A stretch of 64,000 nt of DNA from an uncultured Clostridia bacterium (GTDB lineage: Bacteria > Bacillota > Clostridia > Christensenellales > Borkfalkiaceae). The notes below the pieces were generated by a model. That model had not been told where the DNA came from. It was given only the letters and a program-made list of their open reading frames with translations, and searched no databases. Position numbers and translations under genes: made by a program. Numbering within the stretch: position 1 is the stretch's first letter; each line of letters opens with the position of its first letter. Shown here piece by piece: positions 42,725-50,636 of the stretch. The stretch spans positions 23,955 to 87,954 of the forward strand of contig CAMUFJ010000002.1 of NCBI GenBank assembly GCA_947088135.1. The letters are read 5' to 3'.

Positions 42725-43879
42725 TTATCTTGCAACGACTACGCTCTTATCGCGGGCAACGAACGCAATCACCGCGCCCGCAACGGAAGCGAGCAAAATG
42801 CCGATATAGGACTGCACCGTTGCGCCGACGCCGTCCAACCCCGCCATGTCGAGCATGATGCAATCGGCAATGCAGAGCATGAGGGAGATAACGAACAGCG
42901 CGACGAAATCGCGGAAGAGCCCGCCGTTTACGTCCTTCTTGCCGTTGTTGAACACGTACCATTTGGCAATCTTGCCCGCAATGGAAACGATCAGCGCAAA
43001 CGGAATGACGAGCATGATTTCCCGAATAAAGGAACCGTACATAGAACCGATCGCCACCGAAACTTGATCCGCGTCCGAAAAGAAGATGTCCGCCGTATAC
43101 AAGAATTCGTCCAGCCCCGCAAAGAAATTCGTAAGGCAGGGGGTAACGTTTGCCACCAGCAGGAAGCCGATCATGAGCATGACGGCGCGTCTGCCGAGCT
43201 CCGTTACCATATTTACGATTTTGGAGAACAGACTGCCTTCGGGTTCGGCGGGCGTGATGAAGAGCTGTTTGAACACCGCAAGCCCCGCATAAATGAGCGT
43301 AGCGAATACCACGACGCCCACGCCGACGCCCGTAAGAGAATCGGAAGCAAACAAAGACAGCGCCACGAAGATAATGCCGAGCCCGTAGTTTTTGCAGACG
43401 GTTTTCGTATATTTGCTGAATGCGAGCTCGGTTTCCGAGCGCTCTCTCTTCAACTTAAAGAAGCCGAAAATTTTAACGATGCTCTTGATGACGCCGATGA
43501 GAATGTTGATCCAGAATACGATATAGATGACGGAGAACGTCACGAAAATCAAAAGTCCGCCGATGCGCTCCACCTCCATACTGCCGAATCCGACGGCGAC
43601 GGTGCGCTGTAAATAAGTAAGGATCCCGAAAGCGGTAAACTGCGTATCTCCGACGCGGATGATGCCCGTGTTCATGGCAATGAGCAGATAGATATCCGCC
43701 ACCAACAAGAACGCCGCTATGCACAAACTGAGCAGGTTGAACAGGAATCCCGATTCCCCTTTGGGGGAAGTTTCGTTGACCAGGGCCGTTTCTTCCGTTT
43801 GAACGGGGCTTTCCACGACCTCTTCCGCCTGCACGGCGGCAGCCGTTTCTTCTACGACTTCGTTTTGCACTTTTTTCAT
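42725..43879 (-). CDS. Polytopic membrane protein with acidic N-terminal tail
   Basis: Family not recognised. The ATG at 43879 is used because GGGAGGTGATC lies upstream and the ATG overlaps the stop of the preceding gene as ATGA. Its 384 residues begin with about 45 Glu/Val/Thr-rich residues that are probably disordered. About eight to nine hydrophobic helices follow, with a charged loop near 150-170 (KLKRERSETELAFSKY). It is translationally coupled to the secreted protein at 43876-45276, so the two products probably act together in the envelope. Confidence 0.75.
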   Translation of the reverse strand: MKKVQNEVVEETAAAVQAEEVVESPVQTEETALVNETSPKGESGFLFNLLSLCIAAFLLVADIYLLIAMNTGIIRVGDTQFTAFGILTYLQRTVAVGFGSMEVERIGGLLIFVTFSVIYIVFWINILIGVIKSIVKIFGFFKLKRERSETELAFSKYTKTVCKNYGLGIIFVALSLFASDSLTGVGVGVVVFATLIYAGLAVFKQLFITPAEPEGSLFSKIVNMVTELGRRAVMLMIGFLLVANVTPCLTNFFAGLDEFLYTADIFFSDADQVSVAIGSMYGSFIREIMLVIPFALIVSIAGKIAKWYVFNNGKKDVNGGLFRDFVALFVISLMLCIADCIMLDMAGLDGVGATVQSYIGILLASVAGAVIAFVARDKSVVVAR

Positions 43880-45276
43880 TGTCCGATCACCTCCCATGCT
43901 CCGTTAAGCCCGTCGATGAGAAGAGCCGTTTGCTTGTTTAATTCCGACAGCATGATCTTCTTCACCGCATCTCCGAACAGGGTATACATATCGTTCTTGG
44001 TGTCGGGAGTATAGGGTACGACGGTGTTGCCGAGATGCTTGATGCCGAGCTCGTCGCGCAACGTATAAGCCGTATAGCCCGAATTGCCGCTGTAATTATA
44101 ATCGATGTTCGCAAAGAAAGCGGGCGCCTTCTTATCGTTCATGTCGATCACGAAATAACTGCTTCCCACGTCGGGGGTCTGCACGCTGCTGCCCGAGTTC
44201 AAACCCGCCCAGCCGAATTCGGCAAGGAGCTGCGCCTTGGCAACGTCGGTCATTTTGTAAATGTTTCCGCTCTGTTCGTATGCCAAAGGCTGGTCGTACG
44301 CCTTCAAATAATTCGCAAATTTCGCAAAAGAATCGCTGTTGGCTTCGTTCGTGGAAATCAACTGCTCGTAATACATATCGGCGATTTCCGCGCACGCCAT
44401 CTTTGCAAGGTACGAAATCATTTGCTCCTGATACTGCGCCATTTGGGAAGGCGACATATTGTCGGGATCGAAATCGTTAATGTCGAAATCGGGCATATCT
44501 CCCGAACCGATATCGTCCAAGTCGGGCATTTCATCCAGCTCTCCGCCGGAAATGCTGATCCACTTCCCGTAATGCTTTTTGAGCGCCTTTGCAACTTCTT
44601 CTTGGACAAGTTTCTGCGTATCCGCTTCGCCGTCGCTCCCGTTTTTCTCGTCTTCCGTGAACTTGTCGTTGATTACCGTTCCCGTTACCGTTTCCGAAGT
44701 TACGTCCCACTTGTTGAATTTGATATACGCGCCGCCCTTGCCGATGTACATATGCGCGTCGAAATCGGTGGTCGTTTTCGAAGTGGTTCTTGCGTATTTT
44801 TCGTACGTTCCGTACTCCGTTTTGCTCTTGGAGATCATTTTGCCCACGCTGTCGTAATACACGGCGTCTTTTGTGTAGTAAATATATAGGGTACGGCGCA
44901 AATAATTATATTCGTCGCGATCGTTTTTGATTTGGATCTGACCGCCGAAGCTGTCTGAATTCGACCGATGCTCTTGCCTTTTGATGAGCGATTTTTCGTA
45001 CACTGTTACGGGACGGAAGTCATTCTCGTCCGCGGAAGCGGCAATCGATTTCCCCGTAATACCCGCTTTTTTGAGCATCTCCTCTTGTAAGACGCCTTCG
45101 TAGTAACCGGAGTCGGGCAAGGTAGCAAGAACCGTGCCGAATTCTTCGGGATCTGCCACAGCCGCGTCCTTGCCGCCGCCCTTTCCGTCCGCTACGCCTT
45201 CCGCGCGCACGGAAAAGAAAATTGCGACAAAGGCGAACACGAAGCCGACGGCAAGCGTGACGATTTTCTTTATCAT
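43876..45276 (-). CDS. Secreted or surface protein of unknown function
   Basis: The 466 residues start with a signal peptide (MIKKIVTLAVGFVFAFVAIF, with likely cleavage near VRAEG, residues 24-26). No lipobox is seen. The body is acidic and rich in Tyr/Asp, with segments such as GKMISKSKTEYGTYEKYART (near 145-165) and an Asp-rich stretch MPDLDDIGSGDMPDFDINDF near 255-274. The C terminus has no clear anchor. AGGAGGAG precedes the ATG. A nine-G tract lies between the -35 and candidate -10 of its promoter. It is coupled to the downstream membrane protein. No family recognised. Confidence 0.78.
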   Translation of the reverse strand: MIKKIVTLAVGFVFAFVAIFFSVRAEGVADGKGGGKDAAVADPEEFGTVLATLPDSGYYEGVLQEEMLKKAGITGKSIAASADENDFRPVTVYEKSLIKRQEHRSNSDSFGGQIQIKNDRDEYNYLRRTLYIYYTKDAVYYDSVGKMISKSKTEYGTYEKYARTTSKTTTDFDAHMYIGKGGAYIKFNKWDVTSETVTGTVINDKFTEDEKNGSDGEADTQKLVQEEVAKALKKHYGKWISISGGELDEMPDLDDIGSGDMPDFDINDFDPDNMSPSQMAQYQEQMISYLAKMACAEIADMYYEQLISTNEANSDSFAKFANYLKAYDQPLAYEQSGNIYKMTDVAKAQLLAEFGWAGLNSGSSVQTPDVGSSYFVIDMNDKKAPAFFANIDYNYSGNSGYTAYTLRDELGIKHLGNTVVPYTPDTKNDMYTLFGDAVKKIMLSELNKQTALLIDGLNGAWEVIGQ

Positions 45277-45298
45277 ATTCTCCTCCTAATAAAAGTTA

Positions 45299-45335
45299 AT
45301 TATATTTTATCACAGTAACCCCCCCCCATTGTCAA
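45299..45335 (-). promoter_or_regulatory. Promoter of the secreted-protein operon with a G9 spacer tract
   Basis: On the minus strand a perfect TTGACA (45330-45335) is followed by a run of nine Gs (45319-45327). Candidate -10 elements are TGATAA (45307-45312, spacing 17) and TAAAAT (45304-45309, spacing 20). A TATAAT further on (45299-45304) would be too far. Slippage in the G run would change the spacing. Confidence 0.55.
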
Positions 45336-45412
45336 CAATTTTACTAACAAATTTTTTAAAAATTTTTCGTTTCCCGACTTTTTTTCATAACGTTCGCCAA
45401 ATTTTTTCGCAT

Positions 45413-45438
45413 AAAAAAACACCCCGTCCGGAGTGTTT
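45413..45438 (-). terminator. Terminator of yhbY
   Basis: AAACACTCC/GGGGTGTTT on the minus strand (45417-45425 with 45430-45438), loop of four, then seven Ts. Confidence 0.7.
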
Positions 45439-45515
45439 GACTTTTTCTGTTTCGTTAAAAAAATACTCTTCGGGCTTGCCCGATCCGCCCCGTTTGGAAC
45501 GGGTTTAAAAACGGT

Positions 45516-45806
45516 TTAAAACTCGATGTGCTCGAAATCTTTCCGCGAAGATCGGCGGTAGAAAATCGCCTTGCGTCCGATCACCGTTACGAGCTCGGCG
45601 CGCAGAAGCTTTGCAAGCTCTTCGGCGAGGGCAAACCCGTCGTCGCCCGAGGACGGCAACAGATTGATTTTGATTAGTTCGCGCGCCTCCAAAGCGTCGG
45701 AAAGGCTCTCCACGAGCTTCTCCCCGATTCCCTCTTTCCCCACCTGCATGACGGGCTTCATGGTAGACGCCATCGAGCGCAAATTACTGCGTTGTTTACT
45801 TGTCAT
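45516..45806 (-). CDS. yhbY: YhbY-family (CRM domain) RNA-binding protein
   Basis: This is a 96-residue single CRM domain that binds the large ribosomal subunit precursor. It begins MTSKQRSNLRSMASTMKPVM with the conserved QVGKEGIGEKLVESLSDAL. The usual GxxG-type loop is replaced by PSSGDDG near 52-58. AAGGAG precedes the ATG. It lies 44 bases after obg, a frequent pairing, separated by a small hairpin CTTTTCG/CGAAAAG (45834-45850). Confidence 0.93.
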   Translation of the reverse strand: MTSKQRSNLRSMASTMKPVMQVGKEGIGEKLVESLSDALEARELIKINLLPSSGDDGFALAEELAKLLRAELVTVIGRKAIFYRRSSRKDFEHIEF

Positions 45807-45850
45807 AAATACTCCTTTTTATTTCGCAAACTTTTCGTACCGAAAAGCGC

Positions 45851-47125
45851 TTACACGTAATCGAATTCGACGTCGCCGACGATCACGGTATCGCCCGCCT
45901 TACAGCCCATGCGCTCCAACTCCTTAAAAACGCCTCTGAGCTTTAACACCTTGTGGAAATACGCCATGGATTCCGGCTTATTCAAAACGACGTTTCTGCA
46001 AAGCATCTCCACGAGCCCGCCCACGACGACGTACGCGCCGTTCTCGTCGCGGTAGACTTCGTACTGCGTGTTGTCGCCCTCGTCAAACTCGAACTCGTCG
46101 GCTTCGATCCGCTCGGCGGGCGGAAGGGTGGCGAGCAATTCGATGAGCGCGTCCAAAAGCGCGTTCAAGCCCTCGCCGCACACGGCGGCAATGGGAAACA
46201 GCCTGTATTTTTTGCCGTACTTTTTGCGGAAACGCTCTACGTTCTCCTCCGCGCCGAAGCAGTCGCACTTGTTGAGCGCAACGACCTGCGGAAGCCCGCC
46301 AAGCACGTCGGAATACCCGCGAAGCTCCGCGTTGATCTTTTCGAAATCGTCGAGCGGATCTCTGCCCTCCGTGCCCGAAATATCGACCACGTGGCAGATC
46401 GCGCGCGTGCGCTCGATATGGCGCAGGAAGTCGTGTCCCAAGCCCGCGCCCTCCGAAGCCCCCTCGATGAGCCCCGGAATATCGGCGGCGATGAAAGAAC
46501 TTTCGTAACGGCGCACCACGCCGAGATTGGGCGAAAGCGTCGTAAAGTGATAATCGGCGATCTTCGGCTTCGCCGCGGAAATTTTGGAGAGCAGCGTGCT
46601 CTTGCCCACGTTGGGAAAGCCGACCAGCCCCACGTCCGCAATCACTTTCATTTCCAAAACGAGGGTATGCGGTTTGGTGCGCACCCCCTTTTGCGCGAAG
46701 TCGGGCGCATGGCGGCGCGCGGTGGTAAAACGCACGTTGCCCTTTCCGCCCCTTCCGCCCTGCAAAATGCGGATCTTTTCGCCGTCCTCGTACACGTCGC
46801 AGATGATTTTCCCGCTCTCGAAATCGCGCACAAGGGTACCGCAGGGCACTTTGACGATCACGTCTTCCCCGCTCTTGCCCGAGCAAAGATTCGTGCCCCC
46901 GCGCTCGCCGTTCCCCGCGAAATATTTGGAGGTGAAACGGAAGGAAAGCAAATCGTTCATGTCTTTATCGCCCACGAACCAAATATCTCCGCCCTTTCCG
47001 CCGTCGCCTCCGTCGGGACCGCACGCGGGTTTGCCCTTATAGGCTTTGAAGGAATTCATGCCGTCGCCGCCGTCCCCCGCCTTTACGGTAATTTTCACCT
47101 TGTCGGTAAATACCTTGTTATCCAT
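45851..47125 (-). CDS. obg: GTPase Obg (CgtA)
   Basis: This essential GTPase acts in 50S assembly and stress control. It has 424 residues. The glycine-rich Obg fold (1-158) contains GGDGGDGMNSFKAYKGKPA and GGDGGKGGDIWF. G1 is GFPNVGKSTL near 167-176, G3 is DIPGLIEGA near 212, and G4 is NKCD near 281. The C-terminal OCT domain (about 345-424) is present, as is typical of Gram-positive Obg. There is no ribosome-binding site: the ATG is six bases after TATACT, predicting a leaderless mRNA. rplU and rpmA are not adjacent. Confidence 0.97.
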   Translation of the reverse strand: MDNKVFTDKVKITVKAGDGGDGMNSFKAYKGKPACGPDGGDGGKGGDIWFVGDKDMNDLLSFRFTSKYFAGNGERGGTNLCSGKSGEDVIVKVPCGTLVRDFESGKIICDVYEDGEKIRILQGGRGGKGNVRFTTARRHAPDFAQKGVRTKPHTLVLEMKVIADVGLVGFPNVGKSTLLSKISAAKPKIADYHFTTLSPNLGVVRRYESSFIAADIPGLIEGASEGAGLGHDFLRHIERTRAICHVVDISGTEGRDPLDDFEKINAELRGYSDVLGGLPQVVALNKCDCFGAEENVERFRKKYGKKYRLFPIAAVCGEGLNALLDALIELLATLPPAERIEADEFEFDEGDNTQYEVYRDENGAYVVVGGLVEMLCRNVVLNKPESMAYFHKVLKLRGVFKELERMGCKAGDTVIVGDVEFDYV

Positions 47126-47131
47126 GCGGAA

Positions 47132-47160
47132 AGTATAACAAACTTTAAAAAAAATAGCAA
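47132..47160 (-). promoter_or_regulatory. Promoter of obg, abutting the start codon
   Basis: On the minus strand, TTGCTA (47155-47160), a 17-base spacer and TATACT (47132-47137), then six bases to the ATG. Confidence 0.78.
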
Positions 47161-47273
47161 GCCGTTTGCTTCCCTGCGGGCAAAATACCGTCGCTTTTGT
47201 GAAATTTTCCGTAAATCCGTTATAAGCGCGTTAAAAAGTGGTATTTAACAATATACTAATTTCGGGATACGCT

Positions 47274-47999
47274 ATGTATTATTATCTTTTGTTTTTATTG
47301 ATCCTGCTTCCCTTTCTCGCGTTTTCGGGCTGGGCAAGCGCAAAGGTAAACTCCACGTACGCCGCCTTCGACAAGGTGCGCAACCGCTCCTGCATGACGG
47401 GATACGACACGGCGACCCGCCTCATGCGCAACCGCGGAGTAAACGGCATTTCCGTCAACCGCGTGGACGGCAGGCTTACCGACCACTACAATCCCGTAAA
47501 GGGACAGGTAAACCTCTCCATGAGCACCTACGGAAGCGCGTCGGTTGCGAGCGTAGCCGTTGCCGCGCACGAAATCGGACACGTGATGCAGAAGGAGAAA
47601 GGATATTTCCCCTATAAAATAAGAAGAGCGCTCGTGCCCATTACCAACATCGGTTCGCGCTTGGCGCTCCCCGTGATGATCGTGGGCGTTTTGTTCGATC
47701 TGCTGTTGTGGCAGACCTCGGGGCTTCCTTACGGAGAGTGGATGGTCTATATCGGCATCGGTATGTACGGGCTCTCCTCGCTCTTTATGCTTGTTACCCT
47801 GCCCGTGGAATATAACGCGAGCAGACGGGCAAAGAAAATGCTCGTGGAAGACGGGATTCTCGCCCCGGACGAAGTTCCCGCGGCGAGCAAGGTGCTGAAC
47901 GCCGCCGCCCTCACCTACGTGGCTTCCCTCTGCATTTCTCTCGTTTACTTCCTCCGCTTCCTCGTCATCGCCCTTTCCTTTTTGAGAAGAAGAGATTGA
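47274..47999 (+). CDS. YugP-type neutral zinc metallopeptidase
   Basis: This membrane-anchored putative zinc protease has 241 residues. It has a hydrophobic N-terminal helix (residues 1-22), the zinc-binding HEIGH at 99-103, then three further hydrophobic segments (about 118-140, 148-170 and 210-235). It matches the widespread Zn_peptidase_2 (YugP) family, whose substrates are unknown. The ATG at 47274 is chosen from the family N terminus; no ribosome-binding site is visible. A TATACT at 47252-47257 would give a leader of only about ten bases. A GTG at 47238 is the alternative start. A strong terminator follows. Confidence 0.85.
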   Translation: MYYYLLFLLILLPFLAFSGWASAKVNSTYAAFDKVRNRSCMTGYDTATRLMRNRGVNGISVNRVDGRLTDHYNPVKGQVNLSMSTYGSASVASVAVAAHEIGHVMQKEKGYFPYKIRRALVPITNIGSRLALPVMIVGVLFDLLLWQTSGLPYGEWMVYIGIGMYGLSSLFMLVTLPVEYNASRRAKKMLVEDGILAPDEVPAASKVLNAAALTYVASLCISLVYFLRFLVIALSFLRRRD

Positions 48000-48017
48000 A
48001 TTAAAGACGCCTTATCC

Positions 48018-48053
48018 GAAAAAAACTCTTGGAAACAGCCAAGAGTTTTTTTA
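48018..48053 (+). terminator. Terminator of the zinc peptidase gene
   Basis: AAAAAACTCTTGG/CCAAGAGTTTTTT with a six-base loop. A second, weaker hairpin GAAAGCGCC/GGCGCTTTC follows at about 48117-48142 before the convergent icd end. Confidence 0.85.
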
Positions 48054-48165
48054 TCGCTTAATCAAGGATTTGACGTATCTTCAAGAATGCAATATGCTAC
48101 CTTTCTTGCATAACGAAAGCGCCCCCGCAGAGGCGCTTTCCTTTCTATTTTTTTCTGAAAAAATT

Positions 48166-49371
48166 CTACATTCTCTTTGCGATTGCCCGCAAAAATGCTT
48201 CGGAATTCAGCTTGCGGGGGGTAATTCCCTCACTGTGGAAAAGCGGTACGAGGTCGCCCGTCATGTCCCCCTCCTCCACCGTCTGCACGGCGGCGCGCTC
48301 CAACCGTTTTGCGAAGGACACGAGCTCCCCGTTTCCGTCCAGCTCTCCGCGCTTTTTCAGCGCGCCCGTCCACGCGAATATGGTTGCGATCGAGTTGGTG
48401 GAGGTTTCCTCCCCCTTCAAATGCTTGTAGTAATGGCGGGTAACGGTGCCGTGCGCCGCCTCGTATTCGTACTTCCCGTCGGGCGATACGAGCACGGAGC
48501 TCATCATGCCAAGCGATCCGTACGCGGTTGCGACCATGTCGCTCATCACGTCGCCGTCGTAATTCTTGCACGCCCACAAAAGTCCGCCCTCCGACCGCAC
48601 GACGCGCGCAACGGCGTCGTCGATCAGCGTATAGAGATAGTCGATTTTCTTCTCCTCGAATTTCGCGCGATACTCCTCGAACACCTCCGCGAAAATTTGC
48701 TTGAACCGCCCGTCGTACACCTTGGAAATGGTGTCTTTGGAAGCAAAAACCATGGGAATGCCTTCGTCTAAGGCGTAACGGAAGCAGGAATGCGCGAAGG
48801 AGCGGATGGAATCGTCACAGTTGTGCATACCCTGCACCACGCCCGCGCCCGCGGAAAAATCGTGTACGAGCGTACGGCTTACGGGATTGCCGTTGCCGTC
48901 CTCTACCAGAAGGTACGCTTTCTGCCCCGCTTGCACGACGCCGTCCACGGCGGAATACACGTCGCCGTAAGCATGGCGGGCGAGTACGATGGGCTTCTTC
49001 CAACCCGGCACGTACGAGCGGATCCCCTTGCACAAAATGGGCGCGCGAAACACCGTGCCGTCCAAAATACGGCGAATCGTCCCGTTGGGGCTCTTCCACA
49101 TTTGGTGCAACTGATATTCCGACATCCGCTGCACGTTGGGGGTAATGGTGGCGCATTTGACGGCTACGCCGTACTTTTTCGTGGCAAGCGCGCTCTCCAC
49201 CGTCACTTGATCCTCCGTCGCGTCGCGGTTTTTAAGCCCCAAATCATAGTATTCCGTCTTTAAATCGACGAACGGCAAAATCAAAATCTCTTTGATGCGC
49301 GCCCAAAGCACGCGCGTCATTTCGTCGCCGTCCATCTCCACGAGAGGGGTCGTCATTTGAATTTTCGGCAT
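48166..49371 (-). CDS. icd: NADP-dependent isocitrate dehydrogenase
   Basis: This enzyme oxidatively decarboxylates isocitrate to 2-oxoglutarate. The 401-residue protein belongs to the homodimeric subfamily shared with eukaryotic NADP-IDH rather than the E. coli-type enzyme: VEMDGDEMTRVLWARIKE at 12-29, SPNGTIRRILDGTVFR near 94-109, and AAHGTVTRHYYKHLKG near 306-321, which includes NADP contacts. GGGAGA precedes the ATG. It stands alone, with no citrate synthase or aconitase gene beside it, suggesting a biosynthetic role in glutamate supply. Confidence 0.96.
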   Translation of the reverse strand: MPKIQMTTPLVEMDGDEMTRVLWARIKEILILPFVDLKTEYYDLGLKNRDATEDQVTVESALATKKYGVAVKCATITPNVQRMSEYQLHQMWKSPNGTIRRILDGTVFRAPILCKGIRSYVPGWKKPIVLARHAYGDVYSAVDGVVQAGQKAYLLVEDGNGNPVSRTLVHDFSAGAGVVQGMHNCDDSIRSFAHSCFRYALDEGIPMVFASKDTISKVYDGRFKQIFAEVFEEYRAKFEEKKIDYLYTLIDDAVARVVRSEGGLLWACKNYDGDVMSDMVATAYGSLGMMSSVLVSPDGKYEYEAAHGTVTRHYYKHLKGEETSTNSIATIFAWTGALKKRGELDGNGELVSFAKRLERAAVQTVEEGDMTGDLVPLFHSEGITPRKLNSEAFLRAIAKRM

Positions 49372-49400
49372 GGTATTATTCTCCCAAATCTTATGTATTT

Positions 49401-49429
49401 ATTATACATAAACTCATCTGTTTTTGCAA
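49401..49429 (-). promoter_or_regulatory. Promoter of icd
   Basis: On the minus strand, TTGCAA (49424-49429), a 17-base spacer and TATAAT (49401-49406). The -35 lies inside the 3' end of ddl. Confidence 0.75.
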
Positions 49430-50493
49430 GCCTTTGAACCCGCAAATACGCTGCTATCTAAAATTCCGCTCTTTATCACGGTACGCGCCAAAGGCGGTTT
49501 GGCTTCTTCGACGAGCTCGCAGATGAAATCGCGCGCCTCTAATAAGCTCCCGCCGAACAAATAGCTCGCAAGCGAACCGGGCACGGTGTTGAGCTCGTTA
49601 AAATACGCCTTGCCGTCCGCCACCAAAAAGTCGGCGCGCACCACTCCGCGCACGTCGAAGCTCTCGTAAATCAAGCGGGTGTTCGAACGGATCTGTTCGG
49701 TAAGCTCCTTGGGAAGATCGGCGGGGACGAGCGATTTACGTTCCCCCGTGCCCTCGTATTTGTCCGAAAAAGAGAGGATATCCCCGCCCGAAAACACCTC
49801 TTCGCAGAGCGAAAGCACAATTTCGTTCCCCCGTTTATAGGCGGCGCAGTTGACGTCGCGCTTGCCGGAGAAATAGCGTTCCACAAGCGCGCAGTCGTCC
49901 AATTCAAAGGAAAGCGCCAACGCCTCTTGCAGTTCGGCTTCGCTTCGCGCGACCCGTATGCCGATGCTCGAACCGAGATGCACGGGCTTCACGATGACGG
50001 GATATCCAAGCTCTTGTGCGCGTTCGGAAGCGTCCTCCCCCTCGCACACCGTAAACCCTTCCGCAACGGGAATCCCGAGCCCGCGCGCCGCAATTTTACC
50101 GTAAGCCTTATTCATAAAGAGAGCGGACACGGCGACGGGAGGCGAAGCAAAAGGTACGCCGTTTTTTGCAAGCAGTGCGGCGAGCGTACCGTCTTCCCCG
50201 AATCCGCCGTGACAACAGTTGAGGGCGCAATCGAGCTCGGCAACGACCCGCTTGCGCTTTTTTTCCGACAACAGACGACGGCCTTCGAGCACGACCGCAG
50301 GAAAACGCTTCGGATTTTTGAACTCCGTGACCGTGCGCATATCCGCCGAGGAATACCACTTGCCGTCCTCCCCCCAATAGACGGGGATCACACGGTATTT
50401 TTCCCACAGCAGATTGACCGCGAGCATACCCGTAATGACCGAAATTTCCCGTTCGTTGGAGTTTCCTCCGAAAATAACCGCTACCGTTTTCAT
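49414..50493 (-). CDS. ddl: D-alanine-D-alanine ligase
   Basis: Ddl joins two D-alanines for the peptidoglycan stem. It has 359 residues in an ATP-grasp fold. GGNSNEREISVITG is at 9-22, HGGFGEDGTLAALL near 95-108, KPVHLGSSIGI near 168-178 and the metal/phosphate FNELNTVPGSL near 309-319. GGGAGGT precedes the ATG. It is separated from murF by a dispersed repeat and a terminator, so it is probably its own unit. Specificity for D-Ala versus D-lactate cannot be judged safely here. Confidence 0.95.
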   Translation of the reverse strand: MKTVAVIFGGNSNEREISVITGMLAVNLLWEKYRVIPVYWGEDGKWYSSADMRTVTEFKNPKRFPAVVLEGRRLLSEKKRKRVVAELDCALNCCHGGFGEDGTLAALLAKNGVPFASPPVAVSALFMNKAYGKIAARGLGIPVAEGFTVCEGEDASERAQELGYPVIVKPVHLGSSIGIRVARSEAELQEALALSFELDDCALVERYFSGKRDVNCAAYKRGNEIVLSLCEEVFSGGDILSFSDKYEGTGERKSLVPADLPKELTEQIRSNTRLIYESFDVRGVVRADFLVADGKAYFNELNTVPGSLASYLFGGSLLEARDFICELVEEAKPPLARTVIKSGILDSSVFAGSKACKNR

Positions 50494-50514
50494 AAATACC
50501 TCCCTTCACGCTTT

Positions 50515-50562
50515 TTTGTTATCTTTGAGTTACGGGAGCGTTGAGCCCCGTCTATCAAACGC
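50515..50562 (+). repeat. Dispersed repeat, copy C (partial)
   Basis: Similar to the first half of copies A and B: TTGTTATCT, AGTTACGGGAGCGTTGAGC and GTCTATCAAA. It lies between ddl and murF. Confidence 0.65.
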
Positions 50563-50579
50563 CAATTTTATCGACACAA

Positions 50580-50613
50580 AACAAAAAACACCGAGGTTTT
50601 CTTCGGTGTTTTT
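50580..50613 (-). terminator. Terminator of the tsaE-murF operon
   Basis: AACACCGA/TCGGTGTT stem with A and T runs; on the minus strand it is followed by TTTTTTGTTTTG after the murF end. Confidence 0.75.
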
Positions 50614-50636
50614 GGAATGGTAAAATGGAATGATAA

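Noticed and set aside
45953..47248. Plus-strand open frame of 431 codons opposite obg
   Set aside because: Obg is unmistakable on the other strand; this frame is an antisense shadow.
47268..47276. Strict leaderless start for the zinc peptidase gene
   Set aside because: A TACGCT with good spacing directly touches the ATG, leaving no room for initiation; the better -10 gives a short ten-base leader instead.
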